DNA of 64,000 nt from Cenococcum geophilum 1.58 (Eukaryota; Ascomycota; Dothideomycetes; Gloniales; Gloniaceae): NCBI GenBank assembly GCA_001692895.1, contig KV748178.1:3892536-3956535 (forward strand), written 5' to 3'. A model generated the notes under the pieces. The model searched no databases and was not told the DNA's origin. It worked only from the letters and a program-made list of their open reading frames with translations. Made by a program: the position numbers and the translations under genes. Positions 1 through 12,984 of this stretch are shown piece by piece (the stretch's first letter is position 1; each line of letters starts with the position of its first letter).

Positions 1-9
1 TATTCTTTT

Positions 10-3000
10 AAAATATCTTTGTAATAATCAAGGTAATCCTCTAGTTCCTATATAGAGTCCTCAGCAGGCTAGCCTAGCTATTTAACTTTAAATTAAAGCT
101 TATTCTTAACAAACTTATAGCGTAGTATAGCTTTAACCTTATACCGCTCGCCCACCACCTTAGGGTGTTTAATTAGGCCTAAACAAAAGTTCTTTTCTGG
201 CGGTGGTCTATACTATAACTCTAGTAGGTTTACGTAAAACACTAGATATACATAGGCCATAGATAGGGGTAGCTAGAGACGATAGGCTAGCTTACTAATT
301 CGTTCCTTAACTTAGAAGGGACCTAGGTATCTTACATTAAGCTTCTTTAATAGTCAACGGGTCTTAATATTCGTTAAATATAATAGAACCTCATCGCCTA
401 CTCCAAAATACTTATCCTAGTGCTTACGGTTATACCAAAGTCTCTACTGCTTTTAGGCATCTTATAGGCTCTACTTCATATACTTCCATTACTCCTCCTA
501 TTCCTAGAGGTATCCTTATACTCTTCAGTAGATGTCCTTAAACTTCCCAGTAGGATCCTATAACTAATCATACGGCTTTAGCCAGTAATCATCAGGTATA
601 TTATTAAACCCAAATAGTTAGACGCCATAGGCAATCTAGATTGGTGCATACTTATATAATACATATTGCTTTAAATTATAAGCGTACTCTATATACGGAA
701 GTAGCTTGCACTAGTTATCTTACTAGTAATTTAAATACATCTATAGGTAAGACTCCAGTTCCTAGTTCTAGCGTTCCGTTTGCCCATCCATCTATAGGTA
801 GAAAGCTATACTATAACGGTGGTCTATCTTTAAATAGAAGCATAGATCTAACTAGTACTGGCTTATAAAAACACTGCCCCTATTAGTAATAATAGAGTGC
901 GGCTAATCTACTTTAAGAAAGCATTTCTCCTTAATTAGATTAGCAAGCTCTTATATATTAATCGTCTTATTAACAGGAAGATATTAAACGTACTTTAAAA
1001 ACCTATTAATAAGTATAAGAACCGAATCATATATTCATCCTTAGCCATCTTTAAATAGCGGGAGATCCGTAATAAAGTCCATAGCGTAATATCGCCATAG
1101 CTTACTAGCGGGGGGAACTAATTTAAGTAGACCCTATAGCTTATGCCTACGGATCTTATATACTTAACACTTCTCACAATAGCTAATATACTCCTTTACT
1201 TCCTAATTAAGCCTTAGCCAATAGTATTTGCGCTAAAGTAATTCCACTATCTTTGCTTAACCATAGTGGCCGCCCAGGGGATCATTGTAATTCTTTATAA
1301 GAATCTTCTATCGTAGATTTGCTTCTTATAGCACCCAAACCTTACCACCTCTATATAGTAGGCCCATCAGGTCTAGTTCCCAATAGTAGCGCCTAGCAGC
1401 TTCCTTTCCGTTACGTTTCCGGTCTATTTCTGCATTAAGAATAGCATAGGAAGCGTCCCTCCGTTACACCTCACGGATAAGATCCGTTAACCCTTTAGAT
1501 AGTTCCTAGGTGAAAGCTATTTCATCCTATACTACTCCAAGTATAAGACTAGATAGTACTATAGATCTTACAACTCTTTAATACGCGTATATTAGGAAGG
1601 CCGCTATAAGGTTAAAGTCCTTTAGTTATTACAGGACTCCAAGTTCCAATTACTCTATAGCTTCGCTATTAGTTTAAGGGGATAGCTTAGCAATTAGGGA
1701 TAGTATATTACTAGGTTCCAAGAATATATCAGGGACGTCCTATCCAGGTATATTCGGACCCTCATTAGCAACGGACTGGGTACTAGCTAAAACGTTAGTA
1801 GAAACCAATAGGGCTTACACCACCTAAGACTTAATGCATAGAGCTATAGGTACTTAAGCATCCTATACCCGGAGCTTATTCTGCAATATAGGGAGTAAGA
1901 TATCTATTATCTATTTTCCTTCTCCCGTTTTAAAGCCTTTGGTATAGTCTGGCCGTCGTAACAGTCCATTAGTAGGGTTGTTTTCCCCTAGCTTATATTC
2001 AATCTCAAAATCAAATCACGTAAGCTCCTCTACCTATCTAGCTTATCAAAGTATAAGCTCCTTCGTAGTCATAAAGTAGCGTAAATTATAGTAATCTAAG
2101 AGTACACGAGTGGTATAGCTCGCGTACTTAAAATAATATCGCCACTGTTTAAAGCAGTTGACTATAGCTAGCAGTTCCTTATCGTAGGTATAATACCTAA
2201 CTTTAGGTCCCTAGAATTTTCTGCTATAAAATACTACTGGTCTCTAATAGAGCTAGGTAGTGTCCGGATGCCTATCGGGTTATAATAGGATACCAATAAG
2301 GGCAAAATTTAATGCATTAGTTATTATTATCAATAGCTAATCTAGGTCAAAATACCGCAGTAATAAAGCTTCCGTAAACTTTACGTAAAGTTTCTAAAAG
2401 GCCTCCTAAACCTTTCTAGGCCATAACCATAGCTTATACTATTTAGTTAGTCCCTTTTTGGTTTTCTTCCTTACCGCCTTTAAGCTTTTTACTTCTTAGG
2501 TCAGGTCTTAAAAAGCTTCCGCAATATAGTCAGATAGGTATTAGGCAACATCTAAATAGTCATAAATAAAGCGCCTATAGAAATTAGTAAAGCCTAGGAA
2601 CACTTAAACATCCCAGTAGCTCTCTAGCTCCGGCTATTCCTAAATCGTCTATACCCGTACTAGGTCTATAACTACACCTATAGGCGTTATAATATAACCT
2701 AGGAACTCGACCTACTTAGTATTAAAGATATACTTTAACGCTTTAGCGTAGAGGCCCTAATTATCTAAACGTTCCAGCACTTCGCGGACGTGTTACTCGT
2801 ATTAATCCTTATCTTCTAAGTAGATCAAAATATTATCTAAATAGATAATATATATACGGTCGACTAGTCCCCCTAAGGCTCTATAAATATATAATTAGAA
2901 TATTACAGGCGCATTAGCTAGCCCAAAAGGCATTACTAAATACTTAAAGTGGCCGTATCGGGTCTTAAAAGCGGTCTTCTACTCATCCCCTTCTTTAATA

Positions 3001-5950
3001 CGGAGCCTATAATAGGCGTCTCGTAAATCTAACTTTATAAAGATCTTTACCCTAAATAGTCAATCCAGCATTTTACTAACCAGTAGTAGTAGGTAATGGT
3101 TCTTAATTATAATCTTATTAAGACCGTAATAGTCTATATATAGCCTTATAGTTCTATCTAGTTTTAGAACAAAGAGGATCAACGCGCCTAACGGCAACTT
3201 ACTAGGCCAGATCTATCCCTTTTCCAGTAAGCCATTAAGGTACTCCTATAAGATCTTAAGCTCTTTACGCGAGAGGTTATAGATAGAAAGGTTTAGTAGT
3301 TGTTTACCTTCTTCTAGATTAATTACGTAATCATACTCCAAGTTCTGCGGTAGGACTTTAGCTCTCCTACCTAAAAATACCCTTAGTAAGTCCCTTAGGC
3401 CTATTAGAATATTTAATAAATTGGGGTTACATTCGTCCTCCGCGTTATTATTAGGTAGGTCCCAGAGCTCCCTTAAAATACTCACGGGCAGCGTTATACG
3501 CTATAGTAGTTACTTATACATAGTTACCACCGTACGTTAAACCGTTTCATACGGTAGCTAATAGAGGGTAAGGAACTCCTTAACGCAGCGTTTAAGGTGC
3601 CGTAGTATACTCTCTGTATATTGCTTAAGCCAGAGTAACCTGTGGCGGTTAAAGTATCTTATAAGATCCTTAAGATCGCCGCCTCCCTATAATGTCTCCG
3701 CGACCTATCCGGCAGTTCCCTATAGGGTCTCCGTTATAAAGGGGTTATTACCTATACTAAGCTCTATACCCATCTTACCATCAAATAGGGGTTAGATCCG
3801 ATACTCCTTTAGGTATAGAGCGTATACTATTTCGCCTAAGGCTATATTCTCTAGGATGTCCTTTAGGCTTATTAGTAATATACGCCCTTCCGAATCTTTA
3901 TTATTCTACCATTTAAAGGCTCCTGTCTTAAAGCGTATCTTAGGATCTACTTCCGCAAGCCAAGGGTATCCGAGGATAAGGTTATAACCTATAAAGTTAG
4001 CCGCCCAAAAGGGTTACGGGCCGACCGCCTTGGTACGGTTATATATATCGGCCACTAACACTATAAACTCATGGGCACTGTATAGCTTAATCCGATACTT
4101 ATCCAGGAAGCCTATAATAGGTTTCTACCACCTTTATAATAGGATAAGTTTATGCTCTTTTACCAAATCATATTATATAAGATTAATTTCGGCGCCGCTG
4201 TTGTATAGTACTTAGAACTATTATACCTCACCTATAAGGAGTGTCATTTCCAGCTTAACAGTAATATGGAAAGTCTCTCCTTTTATATCTTGCCCTAGTT
4301 GCAGCTAGAAGAGGTCCGTAACTAGGGCTTTTTTTTTTTTAGATTATTAGTGCGGTTATCGCCCTGCTTATTTTTCTAATAAGATCTACCTCTAAAGTTT
4401 TCTCTTAACTTCTTAGAGTATTCTTATAAAGGTGCCAGATGGGTATTAGGTTAGCCCTAAGAGTCTTTCCCATTATTTAAGGTTCCTAACTTTAACCCTT
4501 CCAAAGTTCTCTTTAAGAACAGCTTCTTTAAAGGTTAGGTCTGCCCTACATTACTACTAGAGTACCTACGCTTCTAGTGACCCCCCAGCTTCCTACTAAA
4601 AGAGGTCTAGTTCCTTACCGCGTCTTTAGCGTTTAGAACTGCTCGTTTAAAATCCGTATATATAGTAATCCGCGATAGGGCTCCTACGCGCTTTATTTCG
4701 TTACAAATTACTAGCTTAATTCTAGCCTAGATAAACCCAATCTTCTCCTTCTTATAAATGCTACCGTCCTTATTTTTAAAGGGCTCTAGATCCATCTATT
4801 AAGCACGAGTTTCCACAAAGTTTATAAACTAGCGGAAGTTATGGCGGTCCAGCTGTGTCCTATTCCAGAATAGCTCTGCATTATTATATTATATAATATA
4901 TAGATCTTAAGTCCATTTCTTTAGAAAGGTTTGCAGCTGTAGCTATATAATAATTTGCTCTTTATTAAGCTGATTAAGTGCAATCTAGTTTAGCGATCGG
5001 TCTTTAATCTTACTAATAATCTAGCGTATACGCTCTTTAGTATTATCTCGTATTATTAGTATCTTAAAGAAGTTGTCTACCTTATGAACCCAATCGTCCA
5101 ACTATTAGGTGTTAGGTTTATGGCAGAGTTCTAAACTACTAGAGGCCTTAGCCAGTCGGTCCATATTCTTTTTCCGTTTATAGCGTAGATAACTCTCTAA
5201 GTCTTCTATACCTCCTTAAGTAGGTACTAGGTAGCTCCTAGGAAGCCCTTAGCCTTAACTAAGTTATAAAAGAATTTACCTAGCTTAGATTAGACCCTAT
5301 TAGATCTAGATTTACCCTTAGAGGGTTCTAATATATTTATTAGTAGCTTCCTCCCGCATGGCTTCCAAGAGCCTTACGACAGCTTCCCAATATCTATTTT
5401 AAAGGAGATCGGTATAGGGCTCTTAACCTTCCAAACTTAGGCCTGGGGAGGCTCCTACTATAGAGGTAGTATTAGTACTAGTAGCTAGTATAGGCTTCCC
5501 AACGAGGCTCGGGTCCTAAGTTAGTAATTAGCTTAGATTACCTAAAGGGGTAGGCCTACTTAGCTCGTAAGCAGTCTATACACCGCCACTATGCTAATTA
5601 TAGGCTAGTAGTCTTCCGGGAGGGTTCTGGTTAGTTCCCTAGTTAGACGTATTAGTATATTCCTCTGGCATTTCTAGCTTAGGGGAAGATCTTAGAGTTA
5701 CCTCTAGCGCTTAATCTTCCAATTAGCCTAGGTGGGGCTAGAGGGGTTCCAGTTACTTTCTAGCAGCGTTATAACCGTCATAGAGGGTATCTGCGTTTTC
5801 CTTAGCGGTAACTATAGGTATATAAGAGTCTTCGAGCTCCTAGAGCATCTAGGTATTAGGGCTTATTCGGCCGTCTTACCCAGAGGGTTATATTATCGCA
5901 ATCTCTCGCTATCGGAGGGACCTTCCTGCCTTTGCGCGACGGCTTTCCAT
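10..5950 (-). pseudogene. gag-pol relic with chromodomain
   Basis: Degenerate polyprotein on the minus strand. Visible landmarks: protease active-site relic YNSGAEINLI (from DSGA-type) at about 4185-4210; an RT approach region at 3246-3485 with a DYVINLEEGK-like motif and YNLSRKEL; RT motif ILFVLKLDRTIRLYIDY at about 3125-3180; RT catalytic box VYIIYLDNILIY (one catalytic Asp mutated to Asn by G-to-A) at about 2820-2858; integrase roughly 500-1500; a chromodomain reading FKVKWLGWPAEDSxWE-like at about 20-150. The gag part occupies roughly 4360-5950. The chromodomain is the part that in this family directs integration to heterochromatin (family knowledge). Short open stretches in other frames here are shadows. 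Confidence 0.8.
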
Positions 5951-6029
5951 AAGGTATCCGTGGAGTTTCCATTTAGGTTATCGCGAGATTTTTAAGGAAA
6001 GATAGTAGTTATTAACAAAAGATATAAAT

Positions 6030-6471
6030 AAACAATCTGGTCCTTAAAGCCGACTGCCCTTCCAAAAAAGAGTAGGAAGGATTTGAATATAAGGGGATCT
6101 TATAGACAGGGGGCTATAAGGACACAATTGGAATAGGATAGATTGGTGAAAGAGACAAATCCTTAAGGAGGTAAGGCCTCTAGGATCGTGGAGACTATAT
6201 ACTACAGGCACGTGCCTCTGGCACGTGACCGGCGACTATCCAAGGGGCGTCCGGGGGTTGTCCTGAGGGCAACCTAAGGTATCCGCAATAATATCCCTTA
6301 TAAATAGGGTTATAAGAAAGAGTATAGACCTAGGTAATAAAGCGCTAATTTAGCTTACATTTTAAAACGCCTATATTCTAGCGTAGCGATAGAATATAGA
6401 GGGAAGGCTATAAAAAAGACTGCTATAAGTAGGCCATAATAATATTAGTATAGGTCCCCCATTTTACAACA
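6030..6471 (-). repeat. probable 5' LTR and leader of the left Gypsy element
   Basis: On the minus strand a TG-type terminus, TGTTGTAAAATGGGGG, starts at 6471, followed by a promoter-like stretch and then a leader before the gag frame. The block includes an inverted repeat of two CACGTG cores at about 6200-6224. The inner LTR boundary and primer-binding site cannot be fixed because the partner LTR is outside the window. Confidence 0.45.
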
Positions 6472-6474
6472 GGC

Positions 6475-7253
6475 AGAATTTAAGTAAAATTACTACTAAA
6501 AATAATAGGAACGCCGCTAAAAAGAGCCTAGGTATTAAAACGGACATCTATAAGTATATAGTGCACGGCTTTAAAGCAGTAACGGTGCTATATTAGTACT
6601 TCGTCCTAAATTATAAGGGTAGTAGAGCGCAGTAACTATGCTAGCTAGGAGTCTTTAGGCACGCTATATATAGATTTCTTATATAGATTAATAGGAATGC
6701 GAAAATAGGAGTGAGCAGTTCGGCCGCTAGGCAGTAAAAGGGTAGCTATACTAGAAGAGGCAATATAGAGAATAATACAGCCGTAGGAGCGGTAGTAGTA
6801 ACAGATATAGCAGTAAAGAAAGGTTTTACTAGTGCCTATAGGGCCCTATAGGAAAAAATGGGCGGTTTATAGGTCTATATCTATAGCGGTAGTAACTATA
6901 GTAAAGTAGGCGGTCTAGTTAGAATTTAGCTAGAAGCGTAGCTCTGTAAAAAGACGGCCTTTTTTAATAGTGCTATAATTAAGCTCTATAGTAATAAGTG
7001 GGTTACTATCTATAAGATTCTAGTAATGCTATAATAGAGGCAGAAAGTAATCTATAAGAGTTTTGCTATAGTCTGTAAGTACCTACTAGATAAAATATAG
7101 GCTGTAATCCAGATATATATTCTTAATACTACCTAGAAGATTAGGCTAATGCGCTAAAATATAAGGAAGATTGTTATAGAGAGACGGCTTAAATTTTACC
7201 TAAAGGGTAGATAGGTCCGTTACGGGGCCGTAAACTAAGGTATTTATAAAAAG
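6475..7253. other. unidentified RIP-mutated sequence, left of solo LTR
   Basis: About 0.8 kb of AT-rich, RIP-altered DNA with no recognisable domain. It is continuous with 7450-9250 once the solo LTR is removed. I cannot name the element or gene. Confidence 0.4.
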
Positions 7254-7449
7254 TGTCACGGTGCTGCAATGAAGTAGACTAAATAACTATGTTGTGGTAT
7301 AAAGAGGAGAAGAAGGTAAAAGGGGGTATTGTATATAAATAGTAGGGCCAGCCGCCAAGGCGCTAGTGGTGGGCTAGCCAATAGTAGGAAATAGTATAAG
7401 ATAGTACGAGACAGTATAAAACAGTATGCGTTAGGTCAGTGCCGTAACA
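7254..7449 (-). repeat. solo LTR, same family as the 41-47.8 kb chromovirus
   Basis: A 196-bp sequence with TGTCACGG...CCGTAACA ends, which is the reverse complement of the LTRs at 41009-41195 and 47645-47831 with scattered transitions. It is flanked by a perfect 5-bp target-site duplication, AAAAG at 7249-7253 and 7450-7454. No internal retrotransposon sequence lies next to it, so it is a solo LTR left by LTR-LTR recombination. Confidence 0.9.
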
Positions 7450-9250
7450 AAAAGAGACTATAGTAAGGCGCCAGTAGTAAATACGGATGCTTTTTATAGG
7501 CAGTTAAACCACTTACGGTTATTATTGAGGAGCCTTAAAGCTATATAGGCGGCTTAAAAGGTTAGGTAAAGGGTGCTAGAAATAGTACGGAGATACTTAA
7601 AAGAGGTAGTGCTAGGAATAATAGTAAGTAGTAGCCGTAAGTAATACCGCTTACTAGTAATAGGGCTGTAGTAATATATACAGCTAATAACAGTATCCTT
7701 TAGGCGGGCGCGGTGCTACTACTGTTATATTTTTGCTATAAAGGTATATCTATAAGGGAAGTCCTAGTAAAGCATAGTATAACTATCTATATTTTTAGCG
7801 TTATACTAAAACTAAGCAGTTGAAGTTAAATAGGCTATCTTAAGCCGCTACTATAAGTCCTCTATAGACTTATCCGGCTAAAAATAAATAGACTACTAGC
7901 TAGGAAGGTATACAGTAAAGTATATTATAGGGGGGTACTCCTTATAAATAGGAAACTTAAATAGCCGCTAGATAGCCTCTATAGGGCCAATATATCTACT
8001 ATAAAGGTACTTATTAATTTTATTATTATCGTCTAAGAGCTATACGGTTATATAGTTATCCCCCTTATAGATATACTTATTAATATACTTTATAACCTAT
8101 ATAGAGGCGCAGACCTTGACATTAATATAGGCCCTATACTTTGCGCTAAAATACGGATTGTACGGTACTATATAGCGGTTATTAAGGTCTATAGTAGCAC
8201 CGTTACCGCCTAGTATACAAATAGGCTATAACCGTAAATTATCGCGGCGCTAATACTAAGGGTACCTATTATTATGTATAACCGTTACGGGGTAGAACGG
8301 CTTTAGAAACTGCTTTAAGTAGGTTAGTAAATACCTTAAAGCACTAGCAACTATATAGGGGGTGTTTAGATTAGTAGTACCGTAGTGCCTATAGACTATT
8401 ATAGTCCGTATAATGTCTATAAGGCGTTTAGTAGGGTTATCTTAGGACTATAAAAGCTTTGCGGATATATGGCGGTTAATAACTACTAGATCTATAAATA
8501 AATTACAGTCCTCCGGATATAAAAAGAGAAGAAGGTAAAGATATAATAGGCCCTGTTTTTAATATTTAATAGTCTAAACTTAGCTAAGGAATTTACTAAA
8601 AATCTACTTTTTCCTAAGGTTAGTAAAAAGGTAGGTAACCTTTATACGGAAAATACGGGCAACTAAATTAGGGCGGTTAGTGGTAGTTTAGAAGGTAAAC
8701 GCTTGCGTATAACTTTGTCCTACCGCGGATTAGCCATAAAAGCAATAAATAGGCTTAGACGGCTATAACGGCGGACTATAGTTATAGTATTTTAGTAGCA
8801 CTAGCCAATAAAACGGGCGCTACTTAGGTAGCTTAAAGGAAGGATAATATAGTGGCTAATAGAATTAGCGTTAACATCTCCGCGGGAGATAGTATTTATA
8901 ATACTATTATATCGGTCCGCGTAGAGGTTAGACTAATAGAAACGGATCTAGTTAAGCTTATTCTGGTTATATAGGGCCTAAGCGTTAACTATATACTGCT
9001 AAAATAGCTAGTAAAAGGCAAATGGTACTAGTTCGGAGCCATTATAGACGTAAAGGAAAAACTAAAAATAAGCTTATTAGGGAAGCTAGTTATACTAGTA
9101 GGTATAGGAATCACTACGGAGCTATATACTTTAGTGTTAGCTACGGTTGCTATAAGGGAGGAGTAGTATATAGTATAGCGGCATATAAACGGCATAGTTT
9201 AAATTAATACGGTAGTAATGCGGGGGGTCCCTAGGTAGGCTACGGTTACA
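7450..9250. other. unidentified RIP-mutated sequence, right of solo LTR
   Basis: About 1.8 kb, RIP-altered, continuing the unit that the solo LTR interrupted. A plus-strand reading around 7850-8250 contains phrases such as GADLDINIG and a repeated hydrophobic periodicity that could be the remains of an F-box or ankyrin-type host protein. This is weak: no frame is clean enough to identify. Short open stretches (for example 9022-9207) look like chance. Confidence 0.3.
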
Positions 9251-9539
9251 TTAAGAATTTTTTTTAGGCACGTTGTCGTAAGCGAAAATCGGGGTCTGCA
9301 AAACTTGCGTAAGTCGCAATTTTAGCAATTTTGCAGCAATTTGCTAAGCTATAAAAAAGAAGAAGTTAAATAGCTAGTGGACTATTTATAAAGTATCCTA
9401 GTAGGAGAAAACCCCTTTATAAGAGAAGAAGAAGAAGAGGTATGACGGCGCTGGAGCGCGTCACCTAGTTAGGGGTTCGCTTAAGACTTGGCATATGTAT
9501 ATAGACGTGGCCTTACCACCTTCTCTTGCTCCTTAGCTT

Positions 9540-10640
9540 AATATCTTCGTAATACAGCATTCGTTCGCTTGATCTTGCAAGCATTCGTTCAAGTCTCTGT
9601 GGAGACATTTATTCGATGGTTCGAGCCGTCACAAGAGGTAAGAGATGTCCTAAAAGGACTAATAGAAGAAGTAAGAGCTCTCCGTAAGGAGGTAGCCCCT
9701 ATTAAAGAAACTTATATAGAGAGGCTAAAGAAGGACCTACCGTCTTTATCCTCCTTACCCTCCTCATCACTACCTCCTCCCTTTAGTAGGGTAACTAGCA
9801 GTACACCTCGCTCTAGCTCTACTTCTACTAGAAGTAAAAAAAAGCAACCATAAAAAAGGAAGCTAGTCTTAATTACAGACGAAAAGGACTAACCTTTAGA
9901 TACCTTCTCTATACGAAACAAAGTCAATCAACTATTTATATTAAAACTGCAAGTAGAAAAACCAGTTTTAGCGTCTATAGCTAGAACTAAAGGAAAATAA
10001 AATATCCTTCTTATAACTATAGAAGAGTATAATATAGATTTCCTAGTTAAATATAAGGAAATCTAGCATAACTGCTTTACCTTTTAAAGAGAATAAAAAC
10101 TAGAGCTATAGGTTTAAATTATAGCCTATAGTGTTCCTGCCTTACCGTTTCTAAGAGAAGGAGGCTCTAAGCTTTTAAAGGAAGAAATTAAGACCTTTAA
10201 TCCTATAGGGATATAAGGACTACCTAGATAGATCTTATCTAGTGTAAAAAGACACGATCCATAAACTAGATTTAGCCCTATAGTTTTTACTATAGAGAAC
10301 GAAGAAAAAAGACAAGAAATCCTTAAGTAAAAAGAAATCTCAATTGCAGGTACAGCTATAAGGTAGTAAAATACCTTAAAGTCTCTCCTACTACGCAGTG
10401 TAATAGCTGCCAAAAATTTGGCCATATAGGAGATAGATGCTCTACTAGGGCCTATAGATATTATACGGCTGCATATCTATCTAAAGACCACTGCTATCCT
10501 ACTTATATAATAATGGGCAAGGCCTACAAGCATACTACCCCTCTTTGTATTAATTATAAAGAAAAACACTTTACTAATAGTAAATAATGCGGGGTTCTTA
10601 AAGCAGCTAAACTAGTATATAGTACTAGTGTAGAATATTC
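9540..10640 (+). pseudogene. LINE ORF1 (gag-like, CCHC zinc knuckles)
   Basis: Degenerate ORF1 of a Tad-clade LINE; in intact elements this protein binds the element RNA. The 5' part (9569-9853) is still open, with a charged helix (EEVRALRKEV) and a Ser/Pro-rich linker ending in a basic tract. The C-terminal part carries a nearly intact CCHC knuckle CNSCQKFGHIGDRC at 10399-10440, followed by GKAYKHTTPLCINY and a second mutated knuckle at about 10535-10590, the arrangement typical of fungal LINE ORF1. Frame is kept through several TAA/TAG stops. The start codon is not certain; the frame is open upstream of 9569. Confidence 0.75.
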
Positions 10641-11088
10641 TATAGAAGAATAAAATTAATAGGATTCTAGAAGGAGGTAACTTCTACTAGGTACCTAGGT
10701 AAAAGATAGTAGAGAGCAAAATAATAGAAATAAATTGCAAAAGGATAGGGATAGGGGTTAGGATTTCTTATAGTTTTTCTTACCGTTTTCTCATTCTCTA
10801 GTAGTTATAGTAACTTAGTGTTTTACTAAGGAACTATAAACTCCTAGTTTAGGGGTTTATAAACTACTAGGATATAGCTACTAGTACATATTAAGCTGCC
10901 TAGAAAGGATTTATATATATAGAACTATAACGCTATAGCCCAAGGCTGTATGCGTAGTATTATATGTAGTATAATACAATAGATATAAAAATAAATAAAT
11001 AAATAAAAGTCGTTCTACCATATTACTAAAGGTCTTAAATAAAGTTATAAATATATTGAATTTTTGGTATATATTATATATAGGGCCC
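10640..11088. other. gap between LINE ORF1 and PiggyBac relic
   Basis: RIP-mutated AT-rich DNA. It contains a short (TAAA)n run at about 10991-11008, which could be a LINE tail or simple low-complexity sequence, and the unresolved left end of the PiggyBac element. The N-terminal endonuclease sequence expected for the host LINE is not recognisable here. Confidence 0.35.
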
Positions 11089-12984
11089 TTATTCTTTAGA
11101 GTTAAGTTAATTTACGTACTCCTGCTAATAGGGGCCCTTCTTATATAGTGGTATTCGACAGAGTCTACACCTGTACGTCGTTCTCAGCGACTTTTAAGGC
11201 CTCTTAAAGTCCTTACTATCTCGCGATCTCTTTGTTGTATTAACTAAAAGCTCACATAGAGGCTTCCTTTTTAAAAGCTTCTTAATACAGCTCTTTCTTC
11301 CTACCGCTAAGCATACAGAGTAAGTCTTCTGCGTCTTATTAATCCTAACTAATTTGTATCCATAATATACTATAGGCCGCCACTATATATCGTCTATAGA
11401 GAGCCGAGCGTAATTGCTTTAAGGTAAATGGATAGAGAGTTAATAAGGTGTTTAAGGAACTTCTTATAGCCACTGCGTTTTAGCCAGCCGTTGGTAGAGT
11501 AAGAAGATAGCTTATAGTAGTTAGTAACGGTCGTATTAAAGAGGAAGTAGAAGAAAGGCTTCTAAGTACGGCGGTTAATCCTAAGTAAGGTACAATACGA
11601 CCTTATTTAATCGGCGGTGTCAACACTATTTATAAAGTAATTGTATATCTTAATAAACTCTAATATAGGTAGCTACTTCTTAGCTACGTTGCCGAATACC
11701 TTATAAGTCTGTTAGGCGCCGCTAAAGGTAGCAGCAGGTTATCGTCACTCTCGTTTAATAAAGGTTAAACCTGCGATATATAATATTATTAGCCGCAGAG
11801 CCTTAATACAAATTAGAATACCTATTGTTGCTAACCGTACTTATAAATAGGACTATATTAGCGTCCTTCTAGGTAAACTCTATAACTGTCTCGTCTTCTA
11901 AAAGCCTTATATATAGTATACCCCATAAAATCTAGTTCTAGTAGAGCAATTTAAGGTTAGCAAGCTGCTGGTCAATTTACTCCTTTTTTAATTCCTTTTT
12001 TTTATCTAGTTTTTTACACTTTGTTTTAGTTGTCTATATAGTTCCTACCCCTCTAATTCTAAGCCTGCGAAGTTCCTAAAGTAGTTTAATAGAAGTAAAT
12101 AGGTTATTTAGCTAACAGAGACGCTGGCCCGTCTCCAGATCTTCTTAAGTTAAAAAATCCATTATAACTGCCTGCGTCTTTAAGAGGCCTTCCTCTACTT
12201 AAAACGTATCTAAATCTACTAGGCCCTTATTATTACCTTTTGCATAAAATATCTAATTAAGAATATAGCCCTGGTTAGCTAGAACCTAAATCTTAAAGCC
12301 CTTAGACATGGGCTTAGTTAGTATATTAACAATTTTAGAGGCGCGGCCATTAAAGCGCTTAACCGTCTCGTTAACAGTAAGGCGTATTCTGGGCTTATAG
12401 TACCTTATTAAGGCAAGTCGGAGCTCCTTACTAAGGTCCTCAATCCTCTTAAATATATTCTAAAAGGCTTCGTCGTCTTTAGATCTAGGCCTAGTATAGT
12501 AGAAGTAGCGATTAATCTGCTGCTAATAATTGGCGCTAATATATTTCTAAACAATATGCCTTAAGCTATAGTTAAAGTCTTTATGCCAATAGTCCTTAAT
12601 GGTGCTTTCGCTGTGTAATCCTATATAAATTAGCACCGCTAAATATACATAGAGCTCCTGCCTAGATGTAGGCTTCCATTAACGCGGAAAGTCCTTCTCC
12701 TCCACAATTAGGTATAGCTCCGCATTCTTATTCGTATATTCTACAAGTTAATCTATTAATTTATCTGTCTAAAATAGCCTAAATAGCTGCGTAGGATCCT
12801 AATTGTTGATATATGCTAGAAACTTTAGCTAGCTATATTGGCTTTTATTAAGTATGGGGAGAGGCTCAAAGGTAGGTAGTGGTTCGGGCTCTAGCAGTGG
12901 CCTTTTTGCGACCCGATTTTTGGAAATAGGATATTAAGTGGGCTGTATAAAGTCTATATCATTAGATATATAATTGCGCACCAT
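11089..12984 (-). pseudogene. PiggyBac-type transposase relic
   Basis: Minus-strand frame of about 632 codons that reads as a fungal PiggyBac transposase (DDE_Tnp_1_7 family, cut-and-paste at TTAA). Visible from N to C terminus: start MVRNYISNDIDFI at 12984; TDKLIDxLVEYTNKNAEL; TSRQELYVYLAVLIYIGLH; YYKPRIRLTVNETVKRFNGR (first catalytic Asp appears as Asn); PMSKGFKI and VLANQGYIL; KTQAVIMD and LNNLFTS (second catalytic region, Asp to Asn); and a C-terminal Cys-rich relic YRCRLCRIPLYK. Many in-frame TAA/TAG stops make it inactive. Confidence 0.85.

Larger units (their letters stand above)
1..6471 (-). mobile_element. Ty3/Gypsy chromovirus relic, 3' end off window
   Basis: Minus-strand LTR retrotransposon. 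Going from high to low coordinates I can read a probable 5' LTR/leader, gag, protease, reverse transcriptase, RNase H, integrase and a C-terminal chromodomain. This is the order of a Ty3/Gypsy chromovirus. The 3' LTR lies beyond base 1, so the element is incomplete here. The reading frame is broken by many TAA/TAG codons at positions where Gln or Trp is expected, consistent with RIP on both strands; it cannot encode functional proteins. Its sequence is distinct from the chromoviruses at 40-54 kb. Confidence 0.85.

Noticed and set aside
641..868. Short open frame on the plus strand
   Set aside because: Lies antisense to the integrase region of the left chromovirus and has no domain or codon bias.
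5732..5995. 87-codon plus-strand open frame
   Set aside because: Antisense to the gag relic of the minus-strand chromovirus; no motif, and stop-free by chance.
7254..7449. Possible MITE or TIR element because of inverted-looking TGTCACGG/CCGTAACA ends
   Set aside because: It aligns along its whole length to the LTRs of chromovirus D and has a 5-bp TSD, so it is a solo LTR.
10991..11008. (TAAA)n run as proof of a separate ORF1-only LINE ending here
   Set aside because: No LINE 3' UTR consensus precedes it and no TSD was found; it may be low-complexity DNA in the PiggyBac flank.
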